A DNA stretch of 64,000 nucleotides from Cylicocyclus nassatus (Eukaryota; Nematoda; Chromadorea; Rhabditida; Strongylidae): NCBI GenBank assembly GCA_958299035.1, contig CATQJL010000316.1:43521585-43585584 (forward strand), in the 5' to 3' direction. Below, in pieces: positions 55,488 to 64,000 of this stretch (its first letter is position 1; every line of letters starts with the position of its first letter). The position numbers and the translations under genes are program-made. The notes under the pieces were generated by a model, which saw nothing but the letters and a program-made list of their open reading frames with translations, did no database searches and was not told where the DNA came from.

Positions 55488-55970
55488 CCCACGAAAACAC
55501 GTCCTCATGCATTTTGCCCAAAATGTAAATGTAATCGCATACTTAGTCGAAACTGTACCTTGAGTGGTCGTATGACATTCAAATTGCAAACATGATGTAC
55601 ATTTCTCCTCAAGGGATCCCACTGTATTGAATATGGTGGTTGCGCGTGCTTCAGCTGCTCGATTGAATATCAGAGCAACTTCGTGGCAAGAACGACAACA
55701 TGCATAACACAGCAATCACCTTTTCACATCGCTTGATGGATCTTTTGTGTTAGACTGGTAATTAGATAGATCGCTCTTGCCACGAAGTTGCTGTTATATA
55801 CAATAGAGCAGCTGAAGCACACGCAACCACTATATTCAATACAATAAGGTCCCGTGGGAAGAAGTTAACATCATATTTGCAGTTTGAATGTCATACAACC
55901 CTCAAGGTGCAATCTCGACTATGCGGTCTCTACATTTTGAGCAAAATGTATGAGCAGGTGTTTTCGTGGG
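55488..55970. mobile_element. 480 bp hairpin, CCCACGAAAACAC ends
   Basis: CCCACGAAAACACGTCCTCATGCATTTTG pairs with CAAAATGTATGAGCAGGTGTTTTCGTGGG. Arms of about 220 bp continue to a tight loop near 55710-55770 (CTTCGTGGCAAGAACGAC against CTCTTGCCACGAAG). No target duplication was identified. It lies 24 bp after the preceding foldback. Confidence 0.75.
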
Positions 55971-56284
55971 CGTTTTTCTGCCATACAAGGTTAGATATTC
56001 AATATTTTGTCTGATCCCTGGGAATCCCCTGGAGATCACTCACATTTTCAAGCCCATTTATCTTCCTGATACGAAATTGCTCTAAAATTGTACCGAGGAT
56101 ATAGTACAGCACTACTAAACATGTCTATGGTAGAAATGAGTGAAATTTCAAGATATCAAAATCTTTGATGAACCGCTGCTCGCGAGTCAGGGATTATCGA
56201 AAAAATCAAATTTTTCAGAATCTATTTTTTCTGTAAAAAACATGCATCTTTTGGATTGGACAAAAACGACACGCCTGCCCGGGC

Positions 56285-58035
56285 GACACGCCATAGAGAT
56301 TGCCTCATGCTTTGCACCTACAACGCCAGGACAGTCTGGACAAACGCAAACCTTCACGCTCTTCTCGACGCTGCAAAGCACACCAGGCACACCACATCAT
56401 CGTTCTGCAGGAAACGAAGCCCATGAAGAAAGCCATGCGACAGATAAGTGATGAGACCTCATTATTCGTAATAAGAGTGTTCCATCACCGAACGTTGGAG
56501 GCGTTGATTTTGTCACACCCATCGTCCACATTGTCGATTCGCGTGAGATCCTATCATCCGAATAGCCATCCTACGACTGCGACCTCCACGTCAGAAGATG
56601 CCATTAAAACAGAAATAAAGGATCGGATTTGGATATGAGCTCCGGAACGAAGGCGGCGATTTTCTCGTTTTCTCTTCTCTTCGCCGCACGACTTTTCTAG
56701 GAAAACTCCATCTTCATGAAGAAAGAACATTGTCGGTGGGAATCGCCTAACGGAACGACTCACGCGGAGATTGATACATTCTCACCAATCACCCTCACGA
56801 GATTCTCGCGTCGCACCTGACATCTTACCTTCAGAAGGAGAGGATTCCCGATCAGTGGAGAACGTCAAGAAGCGTCCTTCTTTTTAAGAAGGGTAAAGGT
56901 GAGGATCTTCGGAACTACCGTCCAATATGCCTGCTGAGTGTGCTCTACAAACTATTCACGAAGATTATCCTTGCTTGCCTATCTAGCACACTGGATGAAG
57001 TCCAGCCCCAAGAAAAAGCTGGATTTCGCAAAGAGTTCAACTGCATGGACCACATCCAGAGGGTTTCAAGAGTCATAGAAGTCTGCCGGGAGTACCGACT
57101 GCCTCTCGTCCTAACCTTCGTCGACTACGAGAAAGCCTTGACAGCCTCGAAACCAACGCCATTCTGTCTGCGTCAGCCGATCAAGGAGTGGACCCAGCTT
57201 ACGTGAGGACGTTAGCCAAATGTTAGAAGGACTGTACAACAACGATGCAGCTGTTCCATCGCCCCTTAATCATTTCAATTGGGAAGGGGGTCCGACAAGG
57301 CGACACAATCTCGCCGAAGCTGTTCACCGCGGCCTTGCAGTGGGTGATGAAGTCACTGGGCTGGGACGAGAGAGGCATACGAGTTGATGGGAGATTCCTG
57401 TCTAACCTTCGTTTTGCGGATGACATCATTTTCTTCTCGAGCAATATCATTGCAACAGAGACGATGCTGAATGAACTGAACGAAGTAAGGAAGAAGATCG
57501 GATTGCGAATGAGTCGGAAGAAGACTCAGTTCATGAAGAACGCCCTTTGCGAAGATGCACAAATAGAACTGGAAGGCACCCCTCTTATGGAGACGTCTTC
57601 TTACGTTCGATGAACATGGAGAACGACTTGAGGGGAGGACTTAACATAAGAAGAAGAGCAGCCTAAATCGCCTTCGGGCCTCTGAAGGAAGCCACCGACC
57701 AACTGACGGACTTGGAGCTTCGTGCTCACCTGTTCGACTCAACCGTTTTCCGGCGCTTTGTTACGCAGCTGAGACTTGGGCTGACAAAATAGCCACTCGA
57801 AACCTACCTATTCGAATCAACCGTTCTTTCGGTGCTCGGTTAGGTAGCTTAGACGAGTTGGGCCACGTACTCAGGTCAAGGCTCTATGGACCACCCATAA
57901 AGCGCTAGAGCGCAGTGTCCAAAGAAGACAACACGAACAACGGAGGTTCAATGAACATCTCATCGGATTCGGAAGTATACGGATCTGAGAAGGATGTCCC
58001 GTTTTTGTAACCCAACGGAATACGTTGCGAAAGCA
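56285..58035 (+). pseudogene. RTE-1-like LINE, endonuclease and reverse transcriptase remnant
   Basis: The copy begins with the endonuclease signature TYNARTV near 56315 and LQETK at 56405-56419. After a decayed middle, the reverse transcriptase reads LFKKGKGEDLRNYRPICLLS, LYKLFTKIILA, EKAGFR, LPLVLTFVDYEKAL (near 57105-57145), GVRQGDTISPKLFTAALQWV and the catalytic FADD at 57413-57424, then IGLRMSRKKTQFM. Further on are RAHLFDS and ALCYAAETWADK. It breaks off after a YVAKAKH block at about 58035, a few residues before the expected end of the protein. Several stops and frame changes make it inactive. This subclade is typical of nematodes. Confidence 0.9.
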
Positions 58036-58079
58036 AAGCATCAACCGGTTACATCATATGAAGAACAGGCAACAGGGCC

Positions 58080-59090
58080 GATAGTAATCTACCCTACCTG
58101 GTGGCATCATAGATGCCGGCAAGTTGGCACACATCGCGGAAAGATGCCAACTCCGCCGGCAGCTCGCGGAGTGATTGTAGGTTTCAATAATCCTATGTAA
58201 CCTTGGCACGTAATCATTTCGCACGTTAAGTTTTGATGACGCAGACAGCCGCAAAATGCTACCTTGCGCGAGGTCGAACCTATGTGCGTTAGCTTGAAGT
58301 GCCACCACGTTAACCATTCGACCATTCGGTCAGCCATTGCCTTTTGCACCAGCAATAGGAGGAACGCCCTGGTGAATGGCTGCCTATAAAAGGGATCGAT
58401 ACATTGCGTGAGAGACTTTGACCTGAAAGAACAGCTGATTGATATGAGCGAGAGAGGAGCGAAATCGGTGCAAACTGAGATTTATAAGGGATTGCCAAAA
58501 CAGTTCGTGTTCTATATGATTCTAAGGCATTAGTGGATTTTTTCTCTGTAAGAAAATCGTCATTTTAAAAAAGAAAAACCCATATAATGAGAAAAATGAT
58601 AGTTTTTTCATGAAAAGTAGAATTTTTGATTTTTTCGCCTGACGTAAATTGTGTGATATCGCCGCAATTCGCAAACTCGCAGACGCCGTCGGCAAAGGTG
58701 CCACCACCTTGACGTGGTAGGGGCACGTCGAGATGCCGGCAGCTCGCTCTCTCAAAAGAGCACGCTATTTCCCGTGCTCTCTGACCTGCCGGCAGCTGCC
58801 ATCTCGCGGATTCCGGCAACCTGCCGGCAGTTGCCGGCAACTGACATCGCGAAGTTGCCGGCAGCTCCTCCTGGAATTCCAGATATTTTACTAAAGTAGG
58901 AGTTCTGGAGCCGCAGATTTTTATGAAGTTCTCTACAGAGTCGAGGCGGCAACTTTATCGAGAAAATTTTTTGAAAAAAGGCCTGAGACGGCCTAAATTT
59001 CGGTTCTTAGTTTCTGGCCACCTCGCGGAAAGGTGCCAGCAACCTGCCGACGAGACCTGCCGCCAGGTCGGGGGGATTACTACCGACCCA
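58080..59090. repeat. Region rich in TGCCGGCA palindromes
   Basis: CTGCCGGCAG/TTGCCGGCAA-type palindromes and CATCTCGCGGA blocks recur at 58110-58170, 58690-58880 and 59020-59070. They may be subterminal repeats of an undetermined element whose insertion truncated the upstream LINE. No clear ends were found. Protein-like frames here are repeat artefacts. Confidence 0.5.
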
Positions 59091-59620
59091 GGTGTACATT
59101 ACTGTAACATCAGAGTAGACAATTCGCGAAGCAAAACTTTCCCTAGGAAGAACTCCAAAAGATGGGCAAGTGTTCGTAAAACAAATGGACCTGCTGAGAA
59201 ATCAGCTGGGTACGATTTTCGCACCTGGGACTCGTGGACGCAGCTACCGACGTCAACCAAGAAGATCGTACCTGTTTGATGCGAGGGGCAGGGAGGGATG
59301 GAAATTTCTGTGTGGGGCCCGCCCATATGAAGCAGGGCCATCTAAGCATCTGAGTAAGTAAGTAGCCAAATTCTGACGTCGCAGGATTGTAGACAAGAAA
59401 ACAATGGTTGTCTTCACTTTGATGGCGGCTAGGGAGTGACCGATACCTTACACCACGCTGTAACAACCATTTTTGCTTCGCACAAGCTCGCACTTCTAAT
59501 CAATTTAGCCGCGCCCTTTTTATTTTAGTCTTACAAAAGCGAGTCCGAAAAGTGGAAGGGGCATCGGCTAACTCGAGGGTTCAGCTTTTCCAGATAAAAC
59601 AGGAAACACTCATGTAAGAT
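59091..59620. other. No recognisable feature
   Basis: Overlapping short frames on both strands, no domain recognised and no copy elsewhere in the window. Confidence 0.35.
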
Positions 59621-59624
59621 ACTA

Positions 59625-60393
59625 TTAAGCTGGCTCAAAATTTCTGGAACATTTTCAGATTAGATCTGCTACTTTTCGACCTAATGCACATCCGATAAAA
59701 ACACCATTCGATAGAGCAAAGCAAGCCTTACAAAATGATATGCGAAAGTTCGCACTAGCTTACCCATCGTAAGTTTGCATCCAGAATCTGGGTCATACTG
59801 TTGGCTCGAAAAATTGGAAAAAATTCATATTTTCGTTCAAAAAAATCCTACGGATTCCCAACTTCCTCAGACGATTGCACACCACATCGGACACTCATAT
59901 TTACCGTTCCTGTATTTTTCCTCTTTTGTAAATTGAGAGCACGAAAATTTTCATGCCTATACAAAAACGAAGCTACGCTGTGCCCACTCACGTAATTGTA
60001 TAGCACAACTCCTTAGAGTTCTGACCCTAAATTTTTAGCTTTCCGCAAGCTGTAATTTTTGGAAACTAGGGCCTGTACAAAGTTGCGAAGTTGCTTTCTA
60101 AGTGACCTGAATGGTACATATGAGTGTCTTATTTGATGTGCAATTTGAGCAGTTTGGATCCGTACGCTTTTTCAAATAAAAATAAGAATTTTTCTCAATT
60201 CTCAAGCCTTCAGTATGACTCAGGTTTTGAATGCAAACTTACGGTGAATCCAAGCTGGTGCGAACTTTTGCATACCATTTTTTAGAGCTTGCTTTGCTTT
60301 ATCAATGGTGTCATTATCGGATGTACATGCATTAGGTTTCGAGAAATAGCAGATTCAGTTTGGAAATGTCCGAGAACTTTCGAACCAACCTGA
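59625..60393. mobile_element. Mariner-type foldback, diverged
   Basis: The right end is the complement of TATCAGGTTGGTTCGAAAGTTC and the left end has decayed to TTAAGCTGGCTCAAAATTTC. The arms pair through GAGCAAAGCAAGC, AAAGTTCGCACxAGCTT and GTAAGTTTGCATxCAGAATCTGG. TA flanks both sides. The mismatch level marks it as older than the 60902 element. Confidence 0.75.
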
Positions 60394-60395
60394 TA

Positions 60396-60900
60396 CCTAT
60401 TTGTTTCAAAAAGATGCAAAGAGCTGAAAACTACCAGTTCCAAATTATCAAATGGGCAAAACCCAGACATTAAGATTAAAATATTACACAGTTCAAGCCA
60501 TAGAGAAGGAGGAAACTCTTACGGATTCTCAGAGAGAGAGAAAGAGAACAAAGATAAAATTGTCACAGAGGCACAATATCGGACATTTTAGAAGTTAAAC
60601 TAGGCGGTCAAGCTCGATGATGTGCTTTTCGAGCACTTCAACCGTTAACGTTGTATTTGTAGCAACAATAAAGGCGCATACATCGCATTTTCGTTACAAC
60701 TGTTGACATTCACCATACTTATTCCATTCGTGCCGATCTTACATCTTTATTGTCGGAGAAAACTGCCCCTGAGCTAATGCTACCAAGGCCGGACAAGGTG
60801 ACGGATAGAGAGGACAGTGCATAGTGTTGCCATGATATGGGATGGCTTCGGCCTTAACTTTGAAAAACTTAGAACGGACGGTGGATCACATACTTAATAT
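60396..60900. other. No recognisable feature
   Basis: A short AGAGAGAGAAAGAGAAC run occurs near 60530. Nothing else was recognised. Confidence 0.4.
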
Positions 60901-60901
60901 T

Positions 60902-61605
60902 TTAGGTTGGCACGAAAGTTCGTTCGCACCATTTTCAAAATTTCATAACCCTTTAAATTCTTAATGATTTTGTAAGATGAAAATTTTGCATAAGAGACGA
61001 ACTCATGCTCTTTGCTTTTGTACCAGAATTGTTCGTTAATGTATACAAATGAAGAAGATAGAAGCTCAAGACCAAAATCACTCAAAACTTGGATTTTTCG
61101 TGTAGGGTCATAAAAAGTCGGAAACTTGCAACAAAAATCGGAGCAGTCGGTATTGGGTACTCTCACCAGCACTTTCCAACAGTATATAGTTGCGCCGACT
61201 GACCGTCTCTGAAAAGTTTTGATTTCCCTAAAAAATGCCAAAGTGAATCAAATTCGTCCTTTTGTATTGCTTTCTCGGAAATCATAACTTTTCATAGAAA
61301 CAGTCGGTCGGCGAAACTATATACTGTTAGAAAGAGCTGGTGAGAGAACCTACAATACTGACTGCTCCGAATTTTGTTGCAAGGTTCCGACTTTTTATGA
61401 CCCTACACGAAAAATCCAAGTTTTGGGTGATTTTGGTTTTGAGCTTCTATCTCCTTCATTTGTACACATTAACGAACAATTCAGGTACAAATGCAAAGAC
61501 CATGAGTTCGTTTCTTACGCAAATTTTGATCTTACAAATTCGTTGAGAATTTAAAGAGTTATGAATTTTTGAAAATGGTGCGAACGAACTTTCGTGCCAA
61601 CTTAA
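60902..61605. mobile_element. Mariner-type foldback, TTAGGTTGGCACG ends, copy 2
   Basis: A 704 bp inverted repeat with ends TTAGGTTGGCACGAAAGTTC and the complement of TTAAGTTGGCACGAAAGTTC. Arms pair closely (GGTCATAAAAAGTCGGAA, AGCTCAAGACCAAAATCACT). It shares terminal bases with 21941-22756 but not the interior. Confidence 0.85.
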
Positions 61606-61611
61606 TACAAC

Positions 61612-61800
61612 CTAATAAAAAGAAAAAATTAGTCTGCGCACTGCGTTCTCTTGGTAAACAAACAGTACGGCTGCGTTTCCAGCATGTTCGTCGAACGTGG
61701 CTTTTGTCCTGTCCGTTGCCATAAAAAAGGAATTTGTTAGCGTTTCACCAATGACAGCTACACTTGCGTCTGTTATCACCTCAGACCTGCAAGTAAACAT
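61612..61800 (-). CDS. Unrecognised 63-codon frame, possible exon or retroelement piece
   Basis: From the ATG at 61798-61800 the frame reads as a plausible protein (VITDASVAVIGETLTNSF, DRTKATFDEHAGNAAVLFVY) and ends at a stop right beside the mariner-type foldback. It lies on the same strand as, and downstream of, the integrase fragment at 62270, so it could belong to that element. No domain was recognised. Confidence 0.25.
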   Translation of the reverse strand: MFTCRSEVITDASVAVIGETLTNSFFMATDRTKATFDEHAGNAAVLFVYQENAVRRLIFSFY

Positions 61801-62265
61801 TGTGGCACTCAACCGGAGCCAATAACGAAAGCCTTGTTTTCATCCTTGGGCTAGGTGGGATTGATCTTTTGAAACTAGGCGGAATACCAGGAGTACCAAA
61901 AATACTTTTCAGTAGCGGCATTGATTTAGATGACTATCGTTTTTCATTTCTTCTTGCTCGATCACAAGAAGGGCCACATGCTAGAACTTGCTACCAAGGC
62001 TCGGGAGTAGTCGAAGGGTCCGCGCGAGGAGACCACTCCCCTGCGCGCGAAGCCCTCCGCTTCTTCAAAGGGGTAAATTTACTTCAGATAATGTTGTAAT
62101 TTTTTTGTAAGCGCTTTTGTTCCCTATACAGAAAAAATGCATAAGCCGAAATCGTTATGAGAAATAATTACAACCTTAAGTAATATTGAATAATCACAAC
62201 TTATTTACGAAACGGCTTCGTGCAACTCATATAAACGTACGAATCCTGTTATCATTACGTATAGC
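61801..62265. other. Unresolved stretch next to the integrase fragment
   Basis: A 99-codon plus-strand frame (61800-62099) is open but shows no family resemblance. The stretch sits where the 3' end of the LTR element would be expected, yet I saw no matching LTR pair in the window. Confidence 0.3.
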
Positions 62266-62269
62266 AATG

Positions 62270-63385
62270 TTAGGTGCATTTATATTCATTATTCCAAACG
62301 ATTTCCTTGAATCGTTCGGCTATTTTAGAGCCTACCTCCTTACATATTAAAACAGAGTCCCCTTCTCGATAATCACTAGGATTTACACGTCTAAGATCGT
62401 ATCGATATTTTTGGACAAGCTGGGCAGAAGACTTTTGTGTAATGTTTCTATACATTTTTGAGAGTTGAAGTCAATTGTTCGGCGTGATCCTCTTCGTCGG
62501 TACATCGTCGAGCTGGAAAAATTAGAGCCAAACGGAATGGATTGTTAGGTTCTAATCCATGCACTAAGAAAAAAAGTTGTATACTCTGTGGCAAACTTAC
62601 TAGCGTTGTAGGCATGAGTGACTAGAAAAATAACATTATCCCAGGTGTCATTATACTGGAGACTAGCAATGGCTATTTCTTTTAAAGGCAGCGTCCACCC
62701 AGATTTTGGCCTCCTATGTTTTCGTCATTCTAGGGCCTTTCCGTGGTTCTGATTACAGTTCCGAACTTCAAACTATTTAAAATTCACAAAAAAACCGATT
62801 TTCGAGGACCCAATCTTGAGGGCGCGGACGAGTTTCGAATTGCTCGTCCCCGTCGGCAGGCCAGCGAAAAGGAGGTGCAATTGCATGGGTACAGTTGCAT
62901 TACAATGTGCAGTGTGCAGCTTCTGCTCACCACCTTGTCAGTACGTGTCGGAGGCACGTATTGACAGGGTAGTGAGCAGTCCCTGGTGAGCGGAGTCTGA
63001 TATCAGACTCCGCCCAGCCAGGGACTTTAAGGCCCCCTTATCTCCATTCAGAGACAACGTTAGAAGACCGCACAAACGCAGATGCCCCCTCCCCTTTCCG
63101 GGGCCTACATTCAGGATCGACACTAATCGGAGGGGGTTAGGTTTAGCCTGGACACTGCCTTTAAGGTACTGTTGGCGCGCTCAATCAAGCCAATGGATTG
63201 GTGGTGATGTGGAGTGCTCGTATTCTGTTAACTCCTAATAATTTCAGAGTGTTTTTGAAAGTGTCACTCATATAAGTTGCGCCGGTCCGTGATCAGCAAC
63301 TCCTTTGGGCCAGAGCGGAAAACAAATTTGTGTAAGAACACGTTACATGTAGTTGCTACAGGCGGTAGTATAATACAAGAAGTGA
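62270..63385 (-). pseudogene. LTR-retrotransposon integrase fragment, split by a MITE
   Basis: Two minus-strand pieces form the second half of a retroelement integrase, the enzyme that inserts element DNA. The upstream piece (63165-63385) contains the ITDRG block with the second catalytic aspartate and, after a one-base shift, the LIERAN block with the catalytic glutamate. The downstream piece (62270-62680) continues with WDNVIFLVTHAYNAS and ends in a C-terminal DNA-binding part with YREGD and SKIAERFK. A 475 bp AGGCAG element separates them. Arrangement fits Gypsy-like elements best, though BEL/Pao is not excluded. Upstream polyprotein regions and LTRs were not found. Confidence 0.8.
62686..63160. 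mobile_element. AGGCAG-family MITE inside the integrase
   Basis: The left end AGGCAGCGTCCACCCAGATT and the right end TAGCCTGGACACTGCCT are flanked by TTAA (62682-62685 and 63161-63164). Removing the element and one TTAA leaves the integrase reading frame open, which fixes the element's limits to the base. Internal palindromes are present at 62930-63030 (GAGTCTGATATCAGACTC). Confidence 0.9.
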
Positions 63386-63670
63386 CTTGTTATTTCATAT
63401 TATTTCTTGCTGGTTTTGTCGAGGTTCAGGTTCATTACAATTATCATTTACCATAAATGCTTACCTGAAGGGGCTGGTACTAAGATATTCTCGCTTGTTC
63501 TACCCTTCAAGTTCTTGTAGCTCTTTCTAAAGAGTCGTTTTCCGACTAAATCTTGGAGAAGAGTAAAGTGGCTTGGCCTTACATTTGGGCGATCTTTTTT
63601 TTGAGCTTAAGGGTGAGATATGACAATCTGCCTTCTGCTTTTTTTATATTTGGTGAGAGGAGGCAGCTGT

Positions 63671-64000
63671 GGCCGTATTCATCAATGAACTCTCAAACCA
63701 TTTTGGCTTATAACTCGTATTCACAACATGATCACAATGAAATTTTCTCATGGGTGCCTTTACTTTGAGGTAGAAATTAACCTCAAAAGCATAAACCTGT
63801 ATTCATCAAACTAGTCATCATTCATTCTAGGACTAGGAAACACGAGACCGCATTGCACATACTGTCTAAACAAGCCTAATCGTGTACTTAGCAGGTTTAT
63901 ACTTGTTATTCATCTCGTCCGGGTTTATTCGCTCTTTGGAAACAGGAAAGAACAAACTCAAACTTGTTAAGACAATGCCCGCAATGCGGTCTCGCGTCTC
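63671..64000. mobile_element. GGCCGTATTCAT element, left end, runs off the window
   Basis: GGCCGTATTCATCAATGAACTC matches the left end of the 7249-10012 element for 16 bases. A CTGTATTCATCAAACTAGTC motif recurs at 63797. The interior differs, so it is another family of the same type. The right end is beyond position 64000. Confidence 0.55.

Noticed and set aside
61800..62099. 99-codon plus-strand frame as a gene
   Set aside because: No recognisable domain, and it lies opposite and downstream of the minus-strand LTR element remnant. Left as unresolved sequence.

Overview
The window is eukaryotic, repeat-dominated DNA. I found no intact host gene, no rRNA and no convincing tRNA. Almost everything recognisable is a transposable element or a palindromic (foldback) non-autonomous DNA element. 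The best clue to the host is the retroelements: three copies of one RTE-type LINE and one copy of a second RTE-type LINE have sequence habits I associate with nematodes. A nematode, or at least an invertebrate animal, is therefore the most likely source. This is inference; no host gene anchors it.

Layout. 1-7 kb: dispersed repeats, a CAGGGTGTCCCA foldback and a 1.5 kb Tc1-like foldback. 7.2-12.3 kb: a 2.8 kb element with GGCCGTATTCAT ends, a short element of the family called AGGCAG here, a 741 bp hairpin with TTA target duplications, and another CAGGGTGTCCCA foldback. 15.3-18.2 kb: a cluster of mariner-type TTAGGTTG foldbacks placed end to end. 18.3-24.5 kb: a decayed minus-strand Helitron (Rep plus PIF1-like helicase), split by a 2.4 kb insertion that is flanked by an 8 bp target duplication and itself contains a mariner-type foldback and a tandem array. 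25.1-27.8 kb: a 1.17 kb modular hairpin, a second foldback and an AGGCAG element. 29.9-32.8 kb: nested AGGCAG, hAT-type and piggyBac-type elements. 36.1-37.0 kb: a head-to-head array of ~172 bp units. 37.4-51.2 kb: three RTE copies; the last two share ~2.5 kb of downstream sequence, so this is a segmental duplication (A, 42.4-45.3 kb; B, 46.8-51.2 kb) in which the two copies carry different later insertions. 51.4-55.9 kb: more foldbacks and a 308 bp tandem duplication. 56.3-58.0 kb: the second RTE family. 59.6-61.6 kb: two mariner-type foldbacks. 62.3-63.4 kb: a minus-strand LTR-retrotransposon integrase fragment split by an AGGCAG element. 63.7 kb to the end: the start of another GGCCGTATTCAT element.

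The most informative thing here is the set of clean insertion records. Several insertions can be removed on paper with one target-site copy, and the interrupted coding frame or repeat closes again. This fixes element ends and target duplications directly: 8 bp for the Helitron insertion and two hAT-type families, 4 bp TTAA/TTGA/TCAA for the AGGCAG family, TTAA for a TTAACAC family, TTA for one hairpin family and TA for the mariner/Tc1-type families. Roughly twenty long inverted-repeat elements lie in 64 kb, so transcripts through this region would fold into long double-stranded hairpins.
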